Positions 54,504-64,000 of a DNA stretch of 64,000 nt are shown here, in pieces. Within the stretch, counting starts at the first letter, position 1. Each line of letters begins with the position of its first letter. The notes below the pieces were generated by a model. The model had not been told where the DNA came from and made no database searches. It worked only from the letters and a program-made list of their open reading frames with translations. A program made the position numbers and the translations under genes. The DNA is from Rebecca billardiae RCC1528 (lineage: Eukaryota > Haptophyta): NCBI GenBank assembly GCA_965240325.2, contig OZ251239.1, positions 1,302,001 to 1,366,000 on the forward strand, read 5' to 3'.

Positions 54504-56228
54504 ATGACAGGAATCACAGGATGTGTGCTGGTTGATGCGCACCGCAGATACCTGCGCATCTCGCGTCGGCGCGAGTCACGGACGGGCCGGTGGGCACAGG
54601 ACGGCGGCAAGCCTCGGAGTGCACGGGCGCGGCAGAAGGCCGAGGGGCATCGCGATACCGGCAACGGCATGCCGTCCGAACCTCCGGGCGGCTCTACTCG
54701 CAGCTGCGCCCTCGTCGCGCCGCACCGCGGCAGCGCGGAGCAACACGCTTTGCCGCGCGCCATGCGGCAGCAGCAGCCGCAGCGCGCGGAGGAGGCGGAG
54801 GAGCAGCCCAACGCCGGCGTCAAGGACGAGACGTCCGCAGTGGCGCCGCACGAGATGACCGACCTCGACGCCGCCATTGCCAAGACGACCACCTCGCTGC
54901 AGCGGCGCCCACTCGCGCGCACGCTGCACGCGCACGGCGCTCTCGACGACGTCCACGCGGCGACGGCGGCGCGCGGCCTTTTTCGCGAGGACGACGGGTG
55001 GTGTGGGCAGGCCCGGCACGGTCTCGCGCCGCGAAGCGCGCGCTGCGAAGCGCAGGCGCGTACCGTGCACGGGGAGGACCGCACGCTCGAGCCCATGCGC
55101 GGGCTCTCGGCGTCCGAGCTCCTCGCCGCGCCGGCCGCTGTGCCCCTTAGGCTCCGGCCACCAACTGTCATCACCGCCGCAGCTTCGGCCGAGTCGGAGT
55201 CGGAGCTCACGGCTGCGCTCGGCGCAGCCGACGCCGCCGAGGAGACCACGCCGACGCGCCAGGCGGCCGTGCACCACCCAAAGGACGGGCGGCCGTTCGG
55301 CACGCTGCGCGCCGTGTCAGGAGCGGCCCCCGTCGAGTGCCGCCGGCGCGCTGAGCTCGCCGCCGCTGATGATGATCGGCCGGCGGCAGGCGCGGACGAG
55401 GCGACGGCGGCGGCTCCCGGCGTCATCGTTGCCGCTACGACTCAGTGCGCGCCGGCGGCTGGCCGGCTTGGTGGGGTCGAGCCTCTCCAGCCCGACACCC
55501 CGCTCGGCGTGGACGGCGCCGCCGCTTCCAAAAGTCAGCAGCAGGCCTCCACCACCACCGGCGCCGCCGGTGCCGCCGCCGCGGCCTCGGCCGGCGCGCC
55601 GGCGGCAGCGCGCGGGCTAGGTGTAGCGCACACGCCCTTCACACCCGACTTCTCCGACGAGGCGCGTGCCATCGCGGCCGGCGTCGATGCTGCGCCAACG
55701 CCCAAGTCCGGCGTCCGTCGGCCGGTCAGCGCCCGAGGCCGCCCCCCCCTCCCACCGCGCGCGCCGCCGCCCGCCAAATCTGGCCCGCGCGCCGCCGCTA
55801 CGCCAGGCACCTCTCGCCCCCGAGGGCCGCCAAGCCCGTTGGCGCCACCGCCCGTCGTTGGCAGTGGCGGTGCCGTGGTGGCCGCCGCACCCGCCGCCGT
55901 CGGCTGCGGCTGCCGCCCGTCGTCCACGGCACCACAGCCATCGGCGGGCCCGTCGGCGCCACCGGCATCATCAGCGCCGCCGCCGCCGGCACGCCGAGGT
56001 GTGCGCATCCTTGGACCGCGCGGCTGTGGCGCCTCGGCCGTGAAGCCGGCGCCGAGCGGGCGGGCGCCGGCTGCGGCTGCGGCTGCAGCCGACGCGGCGG
56101 AGGCGGGCGGCGAGGTGATGGCGGGTGATGATGGGGGCATGCAGCAGCAGCCAGCAGCGCGCGCGCAGATCACGCCGTCATCAGCCCGGTCCGCGCCGCC
56201 GCCGTCGTATTATTCTATTAATAATTAA
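54504..56228 (+). CDS. Low-complexity hypothetical protein
   Basis: An open frame of 574 codons from ATG 54504 to the stop at 56226-56228. It is rich in Ala, Pro, Ser and Gly, and only a few stretches look conserved (LDAAIAKTTTSLQRRPLART, LEPMRGLSASELLAAP, HTPFTPDFSDEARAIAAG, RRGVRILGPRG). Codon use resembles neighbouring genes, and the stop is followed at once by AT-rich sequence, as for other genes here. The true start could be a later ATG such as 54762 (MRQQQPQ). There is no domain, signal peptide or membrane segment. Function is unknown, and the ORF could be chance in GC-rich DNA. Confidence 0.5.
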   Translation: MTGITGCVLVDAHRRYLRISRRRESRTGRWAQDGGKPRSARARQKAEGHRDTGNGMPSEPPGGSTRSCALVAPHRGSAEQHALPRAMRQQQPQRAEEAEEQPNAGVKDETSAVAPHEMTDLDAAIAKTTTSLQRRPLARTLHAHGALDDVHAATAARGLFREDDGWCGQARHGLAPRSARCEAQARTVHGEDRTLEPMRGLSASELLAAPAAVPLRLRPPTVITAAASAESESELTAALGAADAAEETTPTRQAAVHHPKDGRPFGTLRAVSGAAPVECRRRAELAAADDDRPAAGADEATAAAPGVIVAATTQCAPAAGRLGGVEPLQPDTPLGVDGAAASKSQQQASTTTGAAGAAAAASAGAPAAARGLGVAHTPFTPDFSDEARAIAAGVDAAPTPKSGVRRPVSARGRPPLPPRAPPPAKSGPRAAATPGTSRPRGPPSPLAPPPVVGSGGAVVAAAPAAVGCGCRPSSTAPQPSAGPSAPPASSAPPPPARRGVRILGPRGCGASAVKPAPSGRAPAAAAAAADAAEAGGEVMAGDDGGMQQQPAARAQITPSSARSAPPPSYYSINN

Positions 56229-57889
56229 TAATTATATTTAGTCGGAACCTCTGCCTTCGTGGGCTCCGCGTTTGGTCCCGGCTCCGCCTGTCCTCTCACT
56301 TCTGCCGACTGGCGCGCGCGCGCGCGTCGCGGCGGCGATGTGACTCGGACCGTATATACTTATTCCGCCGGTATAACATATCACTTATTCCTGTCGCGCG
56401 ACAGTGTACCTCTGCATCAACGTCGTATAGATATATTGCCCGTACGGCTACATCCGAGTACGTTTGTACGTCCTGGATGTTCCATTTGCCAGCTACCTCT
56501 CTCCGAGGCCTCACGCGTTCGGCTGCCTACTGGGCCCTTGGCTGCCAGCTACCGGATCCGAATGAAGTCTCTTCATCTTGCGCGCGCGCGCGGCGTCGCG
56601 CGGCGCCGCCAACTCTGGTGAGAGTCCTCCGCCTGTATCCTGCCTTACTGCCGGCCTCGATCTACCGGCCGTCAGTGGCTATGTTGCCAAGGGCCGCCGA
56701 CGGTTGGCCCGACTAAGGTTCTCGTTAGACACTGTGGTCTAAGAGGGGATATATATATATATCAATATTGCGCTGCTGCTAGCTGATATATGACGATCGA
56801 TGATGACGCGACGACGATGACGATGATAATTGATATGCGCGATGAACTGATATGCATTGGTTGCGGCGCCGATATGCGTGCGCGTATATATATGTGTGAA
56901 CCCGGCCGGCCGGTAGTACCGCTGTGGCGGGCGTCAGACTGCCGTCCGGCGGCCGGGACTCCGCCGGCGAGTCCGCCGCTTGCTAGTTTCTGCGCGGGCC
57001 GGTCTCGGACTGATTATGTCATCATTATGATATGATATATACGACTACGCGTAGAGTACTCTGCTGTGCGACCGACCAGCGGACCAGACGCCGATCGGCG
57101 GCTGCGCCGCTCGGCTGAAACTCGCGATCCGGACTGCGCGCTATATGCGCTGCGCGGATTAGTAGTAGTCCGATCACTCGGCTATACTCTATGCTATACT
57201 GATGATGATGACTCGTCGGCGCACGTCCGAACATGCTGCCCGGGCACGCTCGCCGCCGCCGGTGTCGCGGGCCGGCCCCTGCGCCAGCCCGCGCGACCGG
57301 CGCAATTAGCCTCGGGGGGCCGCACGAATGCGGCAGCAGCAGCGTCGCAGAGTGATGAGTGGGCAGCTGACGCACGGCGGGCGTGCAGCACGCAATGGCG
57401 GCACTCGCGGCCGGATACAGGCCGAGCCGCTAGCGCGGCCGCTGGCGCGCTGCGGGGCCCCGTGAGCCGCGGCGCCGTCGACAATCGACGGCCGCCGTGG
57501 CGATCGAGCAGCGCGCGGCGATCTGAGCGTGGTGGCGCGCGCGCGCCGCCGGCTGCCGGCTACGTTGGACAAGCCAGCGAGCGGCTGCGCGCGCAGCTTG
57601 CAGCGCCGCGGCAGCAACGCGCGGCAGCGGGGGCCGAGGGCAGCGGCGGCGGCGGGCCGGCGCGCGAGCTTCGCTCGCGCGCCGCCACGCCGCCCGCCGC
57701 CCGCGGCGCGCCCCGCGCGCGCCATCCGCTCCACACACCCTCGCCCTGACAGGCAGCCCGGGCGGGCTCAGGAGGTCAGGAGGGCATCTGGTGGGAAGGG
57801 GGCGGCGGCGGCGCGCGCGGCGGTCGGCGTGTGCGTGCGGGCGGGCGCGGGGCCGCGCGCGGCGGGGGCTGGCGCGCGGCGGTGCGCAC
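56229..57889. other. Intergenic region, may hold the 3' end of the minus-strand Lys/Glu-rich gene
   Basis: 56229-57060 is lower in GC with TA tracts (56749-56766) and GATGATGA-like runs. 57200-57760 is GC-rich again but no frame continues the adjacent minus-strand gene convincingly. Confidence 0.45.
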
Positions 57890-57970
57890 CTGGTTGTAAT
57901 TCTTCTTCTTGTCTTTTTTCTTGGCAGCCGCCGCCTTCTGAGCGCTGCGGCCCCGACACGCCGGCGCAGG

Positions 57971-58014
<44 letters not shown>

Positions 58015-58582
58015 GGGCGCGCGCGCGCGGGCGGGGCGGGCGGGGTGGCGGCGCGGCGCGTGGCTCAGCGCGCGGAGGGCGAGAGAGCGGCGGATGACTC
58101 GGCGTCGCGCTCGCGCCGCGCCGGCCGGCCCGCCTCGCCAGCCAGCCCCTCCCCCCGCCCGCCCCCCCCCCCCCCCCCCCGCGCGTTCAGTCGCACACAC
58201 GCACCGTGCCGCCGCCTCCGCTGCCGCGAGCGCGGCTGCCTTGGACTTGTCCGCTTCGCCCTTCTTGGGCTTGGCGGCGGCGGCCTTGGCGCGGAGGATT
58301 GCCTTGACATCGGCGGGCGTGGCGGCGGCGGCGGCGGCGGCGCCGTCGTCCGCGCCGTCGTTCCCGCCGTCGTCGCCGCCCGCGCCACCGCCGCCGCCGC
58401 CGCCCTGTGCGTTCTCCTTAGCGGAGGCTGCGTCTGCGCCGGGGGCGGGGGCGGCGGTGCCGTCGGCGGCGGCGGCGGCGCGCGCCTGCGCGGTGGGCAG
58501 CGGTGGGCAGCGCGCGCGCGCAGGTGGGCGCGTTTGGGCGCGGGGCGGGCGCGGTGTCAGCCGAGATGACCGCCCAGCCGGC

Positions 58583-58613
<31 letters not shown>

Positions 58614-59417
58614 GCGGCGCGGCGTAGCGCTGCTCGCGCTGGCGGTTGCACTCACCTTGTCCTTCTTGCGCTGGCGCTTGAGGGCGGCGGCGGAGACCGC
58701 GCCGTCCGCGCCGCCGCCGCCGTCGGCGCCGCCGCCGCCGGCGGCTGCGGCCGAGGCGGCGGCGGCGCCGTCGGCGGCGGCGGCGCCGTCGGCGCCGCCC
58801 TCGATCGCCGCGAGGATCGCGTCGATCTCCTCGTCCGCCTCGCCCGCCACCGCCTTGGCCTTCTTGCCGCGCTTGCCGCCGCCACCGCCGCCGCCGCCGC
58901 CGCCGCCGTCGGCCGCGCCGCCGTTGGGCGGCGGCGACGACTGCGCGGGCGGCGGCTGCCCGTTGGGTACGGGCGCGTCCTCCTCCTCCTCGTCGTCCTC
59001 GTCCTCCTCCTCGTCCGCATGTCTCTCGCCCCCCGCGCCGTCCTCGTGCTCCGAGCCCTCCTCCTCTTCCCCGTCGTCGTCGGCTGCGCGCGCGGCGGCG
59101 GCGGCGGCGCCGCCGGGCGAGCCGCCGTCGACCGCGCTGCCGCCGCCCGACGGCGCTGTGGTGAGGACGGGCGGCTTCTTGAGGAAGATGTCGTCGTCCT
59201 CGTCGCTCTCGTCGCCCCACGCCTTCCCCGACGCGATCTCGCCGGCGAATTGCTTCAGGTCGATCGCGACGCGCGGCTCAGCCGCCTCCGCCTCGGCGCG
59301 CTTCTTCTCCGCCTTCTCCTTCTTGCGCTGCTGCTTGCGCAGCTTGGCCTCGATCGCGGCGGGGTCCTCGGCGGTCATGCCCTCGAGGGCGGCGAACGCC
59401 GAGCCCTTGGGCGCCAT
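57890..59417 (-). CDS. Lys/Glu-rich acidic protein, at least three exons, 3' end not found
   Basis: The ATG at 59417 starts MAPKGSAFAALEGMTAEDPA followed by a basic helical block (AKLRKQQRKKEKAEKKRAEA), a conserved-looking VAIDLKQFAGEIASGKAWGD, acidic runs (DESDEDDDIFLKK, poly-Glu/Asp), and GKRGKKAKAVAGEADEEIDA. Exons 59417-58656, 58485-58205 and 57944-57890 join in frame (RKKDK|ARAAAAD; EAAAR|AQKAAAAKKKDKKKNYNQ), 366 residues so far. The last visible exon ends at a GTGCGC donor; the following exon was not found, so the coordinate marks only that exon's end. The Lys/Glu-rich style resembles N-terminal regions of translation factors such as eIF5B, but no GTPase domain is present, so no function is assigned. 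It is divergent from the gene at 59993. Confidence 0.65.
57972..58013. repeat. G homopolymer of 42 bases
   Basis: Uninterrupted G run in the intron 57945-58204; a run of 19 C lies at 58162-58180 in the same intron. Confidence 0.95.
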
Positions 59418-59992
59418 GGCGCTCCGCGCGGCGCGGGGCCCGCGGCGCGCGCGGCGGCTGCGGCGCGCGGGGTGCGCGCGGCGGCGGGTGTGCGCTCGGC
59501 GCGCCGGCCGGACGCTCGGGGCGAACGGCGCGCTGCTGTGCCGGTGGCCTCGGGGGCGTGCGCCGCGCTCCGTGCGGGGCGGCGGCGCTCCCTCGCGGCG
59601 CGGCTGCTGCGGGCCCGCGCTCGCCTGTGCACGCGCACGCGTGCTCCGCCGCGCTGCGATCAGGCGACGACGATGACGCCCCAGCCAGCGGCTGTGTGCG
59701 CCAGCAGCAGCGGAGGCACTTGATGAGGGCCGCAGGCGGCGGGACACGCGCCCCCGGAATGGGCGCCACGCGTGCGGCCAAGATTGCAATCTCGGCGCTC
59801 GCGCTGCCCGCTTTCAGTCGGGGCCGCGAGATTCTCGTATTCGCGCCCGCCGCCGCCGCGTCGTCGGCGTCGAAGAAGAAAATCGTCGCCGCCGCGTGAA
59901 TGGCGCAAATCAGTAATAAATCACGCGCGCTCAGCGCTGACGAAAAAGCGCCGCCGCGCTCGCGGCAAGCGCCGCCGTCCGCGGGGCGAGCA

Positions 59993-60388
59993 ATGACGAC
60001 GGCCGATCGCGCAGCACCAACGGGCACGACGGAGGGCGCGAGCGCCGGGGCGCGGCGGCGGCGGCGCAGGCCGGCGGTGCGGCTCAGGCTGACGCCGACC
60101 GCCGGCGCGCACGCCCCCGACCCGCTCGACGCCGACGCCGCCGACTCCGACGCCGCGTCCGGCGGCGCGTCGCACGGCGGCGCCGAGCCCGACGCCGCCA
60201 CGCCCTCGGTCGTCATCGGCGGGCACGAGCTCTCGCTCGCCGGGCGGGACGTGAGCCCGGAGCTGCTCCGCGCGCTCGAGCTGCGCCTCGAGGCGCAGCT
60301 CGGCCTCGGCCGCCTCCTCCTCCCACTCTCCCGCGACGAAACACGCCCGGCCCTCATCTTGGACACGGCAGCGACGCTCGCTGGCAAG

Positions 60389-60423
<35 letters not shown>

Positions 60424-63400
60424 GGCTTCGACGGCGGCGGCGGCGGCGGCGGCGGGCGGCACTGGTGCTGCGCGCAAGCACGCCGCCCCCACCGCCGAGT
60501 ACGCGCCGCGCCAGCCCGCCGCGCCCGCCCCGGCCGAGTGCGCCGCCGAGGGCGGCGCGCCCGTGTCAGGTGTGCGCGTGCGCATCCGGCTGCGCGCCGG
60601 CCAGCCCGGAGCGGCGGGGGTCCCGGACCTCGCGCCGCGCGGCGTGCGCGCCGCGCTCGGGCGGGCCTGGCGCGCGCTGCTCGGCGCGCACGCCCCGCAC
60701 GCCGCCGCCTCCGCCGCCGAGGGCGGGCGCGGCGCGTGCCGCGTCGCGTCATGGGAGCTCGCCTTTTCAGAGCCGGTGCCACTGGGCAACGTCGTGCCGG
60801 CCGTTCTGAATGTGCATGCGTTGCTGGAGGGGACGCGGCTGCAGGCGGCGGCGGGCGCGCTGAGCGCGGCGGGGCTCGGCCCGCTGCGCTGCCTCCTCGC
60901 CGCCGCGCTGCGCCTCCTCGTCCTCGCCCTCTGGGCCGCAGAGACGAGCGGCATCGTCAGAGTTCGACTCACGGCCGCGCGCGCGGCCGCGCGCTCGTGG
61001 GATGCCGCGCTCACGCCCGCCTTCTCCGGATTCGTCGAGGTGCTGTCCGGACTGGTGCTGCTGCCGTTCTGGCGCGTGCGGCTGCCGCACCTCGTCCTCC
61101 CGCCGCCGCTCGCGAGCCTCGACGCGCTGCTCAGCAACGCGCCGCTCGCCGACGGTGCGCGCGCGCCGCAACCGCCGCGCGCGCGCCGCCGCGCGCCGCC
61201 GCGCGCCTGCGGCCCTGCCCAGACCGCCCGGATCGCTCGGACCGCCCGGACTGGCCATGCTGCTGCTGCTGCCGCCGCCGCCGCCGCGCTCTACCGGCCG
61301 CCGGCGGACGGGCCACGCGTGCGCTCACTCTGCTCCGCCCATGCGCCCGCGCGCTCGCGGCCGCCGCCGCCGCCGCCTCCGTCGCGCCGCCGGCGCGCGC
61401 GCGCTCGCAGGCGCGCGCGTGCGCACCACCGCCCTCCCCACCGCCGCGCTTGCGCGCGCGCTGCACACGCTCGCGCCGCGCGCGGAGCTCAGCGTGGCAG
61501 TGACGGGCCGCGCGCCGGCGCTGGACGTGGCGTGCACGCTGGCGGACCTCACTGAGGCGCGCGCCACCGTCAGTGTGCTGCCCACCGCAGCACCGCCACC
61601 GCCACCGCCTGACGCGCCGCCGGCCGGCGCGGGCGCGGCGCCGGCCGCCGCCGAGCCGGCCGCCGGCGGTGGCCGCGCCGCCGCGGGGGCGGCGCCCGCG
61701 GACGGCGCCGCCGCGGACGAAGCCGAGGAGGAGGACGACGCGGAGGAGGACGACGAGGACGACGAGGACGACGACGTGGCGCAGGGCAGCGGTTGCTGGC
61801 GGCTGCGTGCCGCTCTGAGTGTTGAGCTGTGCCGGTCGCGCGCGCGCCTGCGTGTGCGCTCGCTGCAGCTGGGCGGCGCCCCGAGCGCCGACGCGGCGGC
61901 GGACGCGCCGAACGGCGGCGGACGCGGCGGCGGGGTCGGCGAGGGGGTCGACGCGGGCGGCGAGGCGTGGGCGGCGGGTGCGAGCGCGGAGAGCTCGGGG
62001 CTCAGTTGGCTTCACCTCAGCGGCGAGCTCAGCGCAGCGCTCGGCGCCGAGGCAGCGGGCGGCGCCGAGGCAGCGGGCGGCGCCGAGGCAGCGGGCGGCG
62101 CCGAGGCAGCGGGCGGCGCCGAGGCAGCGGGCGGCGCCGAGGCAGCGGGCGGCGCCGAGGCAGCGGGCGGCGCCGAGGCAGCGGGCGGCGGCGGCGGCGG
62201 CGGCGCGGCCGAGGGGCCGCGTGCGCCAAGCGGGCGGCCGCCCGCGCTGCTGGAGGAGCTCGGCGTGCGGCTCGGCTTGGTGCGCCCGTCGCAGCCCGCC
62301 AACCCTACCCCCAACCCTACCCCCAACCCTGCTGCCCGCGCCGGCGCGGCCGGCGCGGCCGGCGCGGCTGGCGCGGCCGAGCGCGGCGCGCCACCGCGCG
62401 CGCCGCCGTCGGCGGCGGCGTCGGCGGCGCCGACGCTCGCGCTCGCGCACGCGTGGGTGCTGCACGAGGGCTCGCGGCTCGCCGGCGTGCGCGCCGTCCT
62501 CGCGCACGGCCACCCGCTCATGGCGGGCGGCGCGCGCGTCGAGTGTGTTGCGCGGCGCGTGCGCGCACACGCGGCCGTGCGCGCGCGCGCGCGCGTGGTG
62601 CACGGGCGCATCGCGCCCGCGGACGGCGGCGGCGGCGGCGGCGCGGAGGGCGCCGCGCCGGGCGCGCCGCTCCCCGCCCTCCGCGCCGAGCTCGTCCTCC
62701 CGGACTCGCTCACGGCCGGACTCGCCGCCGCGGACGTGAGCGTGCGCGCGGGCGGGCGGCGCGGCGCGACGCTGCGCGGCGCGAGGCTACGGCTGTGGCC
62801 GGCGGCGACGGGGGCGTCGGCGAGCGTGGACGTGAGCGGTGCGCGCGGCGTGCGCGCGGGCGTGCGCCGCGACGCGTGGAGTGTGCGCGTGCACGCGCGC
62901 GCTCACCACGCACGCCGCCGCCGCTGCCCCGCCGCCGCATGCCGCCCGCTGCGCCGCCTGCGCGCGCGCGCGCAGGCGGCGCGGCGCGCGGCGTGCGCGC
63001 GCGCGTGCGCGCCGCCGCGCCTCACATGAGCCTGCGCGCGGTCTCGGCGGTCTCCGGGCTGCCCGAGCTCGGCGTGCCGGCGGGCGCGCAGGTGCGCGGC
63101 GCGCTCGCGTGCGCGGCCGCGCTCGACGCCACCTGCGTGCTCGCGCGCGCGGCCGCGCCCGGCGCGCCGCCCTCGCCGCGGCCGCGCGCGCGCGCGCCGC
63201 CGCCGCCCGCCGCGGCCACAGACGCGGACGCGGCGGTCGGCGGCGGCGACAGCGAGGAGGAGGACGACGACGCCGGCGGCCTCCTCGCGTGGGTCGAGCC
63301 GGGCTCCGGCGTGCAGCTGGCGCTCCGCGGCCCCGCCGCCGTCTCACTGTGTGGGCGCTCGCTCAGCGTGGCGCGGGCGCTGCTGGAGGTGCGCCCGCAG

Positions 63401-64000
63401 CAGGCAGCACCGGACTGGGCAGCACCGGACTGGGCAGCACCGGACTGGGCGTGGGCGTGCGTGCGTGCGCGGCATGGCGTGTGTGCGCGCGTGCACGCAC
63501 ACGCCGGCTCTCGCCTGACGCGTCCCCTGCGCCACCGGCACGTGCCCCGCGGCGCGCGCGCGCGCGCGCCCACGTGCATTGCAGGTGCGCGCGCAGACTG
63601 TGTGCGCACTAGCGCTGCGCACACGCGCGGCCGCGGGCCAAGTGTCGGTGGCGTGGGACTTTGGTCCGGCGGAGGGCGCGGGCGCGCTGCCGCCGCGCCG
63701 CGCGGGCGAGGCGGTGCGCTGGCAGCTGCCGCCGCCGCGCTCGGCCGCAGAGGTTGCAGCGCTCGCGCCGCGCGCCGGCAGCGGCGGCGGCGGCGGCGGC
63801 GGCGCGGACGGCGGCGGCGCGACGCCGCCGTCACCGCTGACGCCCCGCGCGCGCGGCGGCGACGGCGGCGGCGGTCCGGTGGGCCCCGCGCTCACGGCGC
63901 ACTCGCCCGACGGCCGCGTCGTGGGGAGCTGCGAGCTGCTGCTGCCGCAGCTGCACCGCGCGGCCGTCTCGCTCACGCTGGGCGCGGACGGGCAGCTCGG
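59993..64000 (+). CDS. Large protein of unknown function, 3' partial
   Basis: Exon 1 59993-61154 (an upstream in-frame ATG at 59900 is possible); exon 2 from 61411 to about 62875; exon 3 from 62974 or 63031 to 63388; exon 4 from 63585 past the window edge. The exon 1-2 junction (ADG|ARVRTTALPTAALARAL) and the exon 3-4 junction (SVARALLE|VRAQTVCALALR) are clear; the exon 2-3 junction is ambiguous. The protein alternates predicted amphipathic strands (VRVRIRLRAG, LSVAVTGRAPALDVACTLAD, RARLRVRSLQLGG, SCELLLPQLHRAAVSLTLGA) with low-complexity inserts, including eight GAEAAG repeats and an acidic run at 61720-61790. Such strand-rich texture occurs in TamB/AsmA-like or other long beta proteins, but I cannot assign it. 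A hydrophobic stretch, LLAAALRLLVLALWAAE, lies near 60895. Confidence 0.65.
62043..62186 (+). repeat. 18-base coding minisatellite, eight copies
   Basis: Eight identical GGCGCCGAGGCAGCGGGC units encode (GAEAAG)8 within exon 2 of the unknown gene. Absence of base changes between units indicates recent expansion. Confidence 0.95.
62301..62330 (+). repeat. Telomere-like AACCCTACCCCC repeats in coding sequence
   Basis: Two and a half units of AACCCTACCCCC encode NPTPNPTPNP. The word composition is the complement of the intronic repeat at 42467-42545. Confidence 0.85.
63389..63584 (+). repeat. Intron with three tandem 15-base repeats
   Basis: AGCACCGGACTGGGC occurs three times in tandem (63405-63450) inside this GTGCGC...TTGCAG intron. 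Confidence 0.8.

Noticed and set aside
57890-59417. Assignment as translation factor eIF5B
   Set aside because: The Lys/Glu-rich style fits only loosely, and no GTP-binding motif occurs downstream in the window.
1-64000. CRISPR arrays, bacterial operons, rRNA genes
   Set aside because: No regularly spaced repeats with unique spacers, no ribosome-binding-site-led gene strings, and no rRNA-like conserved words were seen.

Overview
The window is nuclear DNA of a unicellular eukaryote, most likely a GC-rich alga; a haptophyte is my best guess, but this is inference and no marker gene proves it. The reasons are very GC-rich coding exons with long Ala/Gly/Pro/Arg runs, short GT-AG introns (about 100-430 bases, many with GTGCG donors), and a gene set (formin, centrin, IQ-repeat protein, Rim15/Greatwall-type AGC kinase, SNF-type Na+ symporter, DUF3754 protein) that is purely eukaryotic. 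Single genes follow their own transcription units on both strands; there are no operons.

Layout: 1-4277 is the 3' part of a split-catalytic-domain AGC kinase. 5601-6161 (-) encodes a small secreted or membrane protein with a Cys/Trp-rich FN2-like module. 6461-13902 (+) is a three-exon formin of about 2235 residues with an odd N-terminus. 14.2-16.7 kb holds a decayed zinc-ribbon gene. 16687-17157 (-) and 17328-17828 (+) are a divergent pair of membrane protein genes. 18.3-29.2 kb is an accessory island: two inverted copies of an MFS transporter (18325-19785 intact, 27604-29125 frameshifted) enclose a foldback pair of small transposons (20189-21323), a 1.95-kb TIR element with a TATAA target duplication (23966-25918) and a TPR gene (26205-27383). 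29.2-32.2 kb is degenerate sequence with a possible methyltransferase-like fragment. 32182-34046 (-) is a three-exon Na+:neurotransmitter-type symporter. 35711-38314 (+) is a DUF3754 membrane protein. 39455-40302 (-) is a three-exon centrin. 40778-52369 (-) is a ten-exon gene for a roughly 3350-residue protein with four armadillo+IQ modules followed by more than 50 IQ-like repeats. 54504-56228 (+) is a low-complexity ORF. 57890-59417 (-) and 59993 to beyond 64000 (+) are a divergent pair: a Lys/Glu-rich protein and a large protein of unknown function.

Several genes (formin, centrin, IQ-array protein, Greatwall-like kinase) would act on actin, centrioles/basal bodies, calmodulin and cell-cycle control, but nothing in the sequence shows that they are co-regulated. 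GC-rich gene bodies alternate with lower-GC, AT-tract-containing intergenic islands that carry the repeats and gene remnants. Exon borders were inferred by hand from reading-frame continuity, GT-AG signals and family alignment; they need transcript support.
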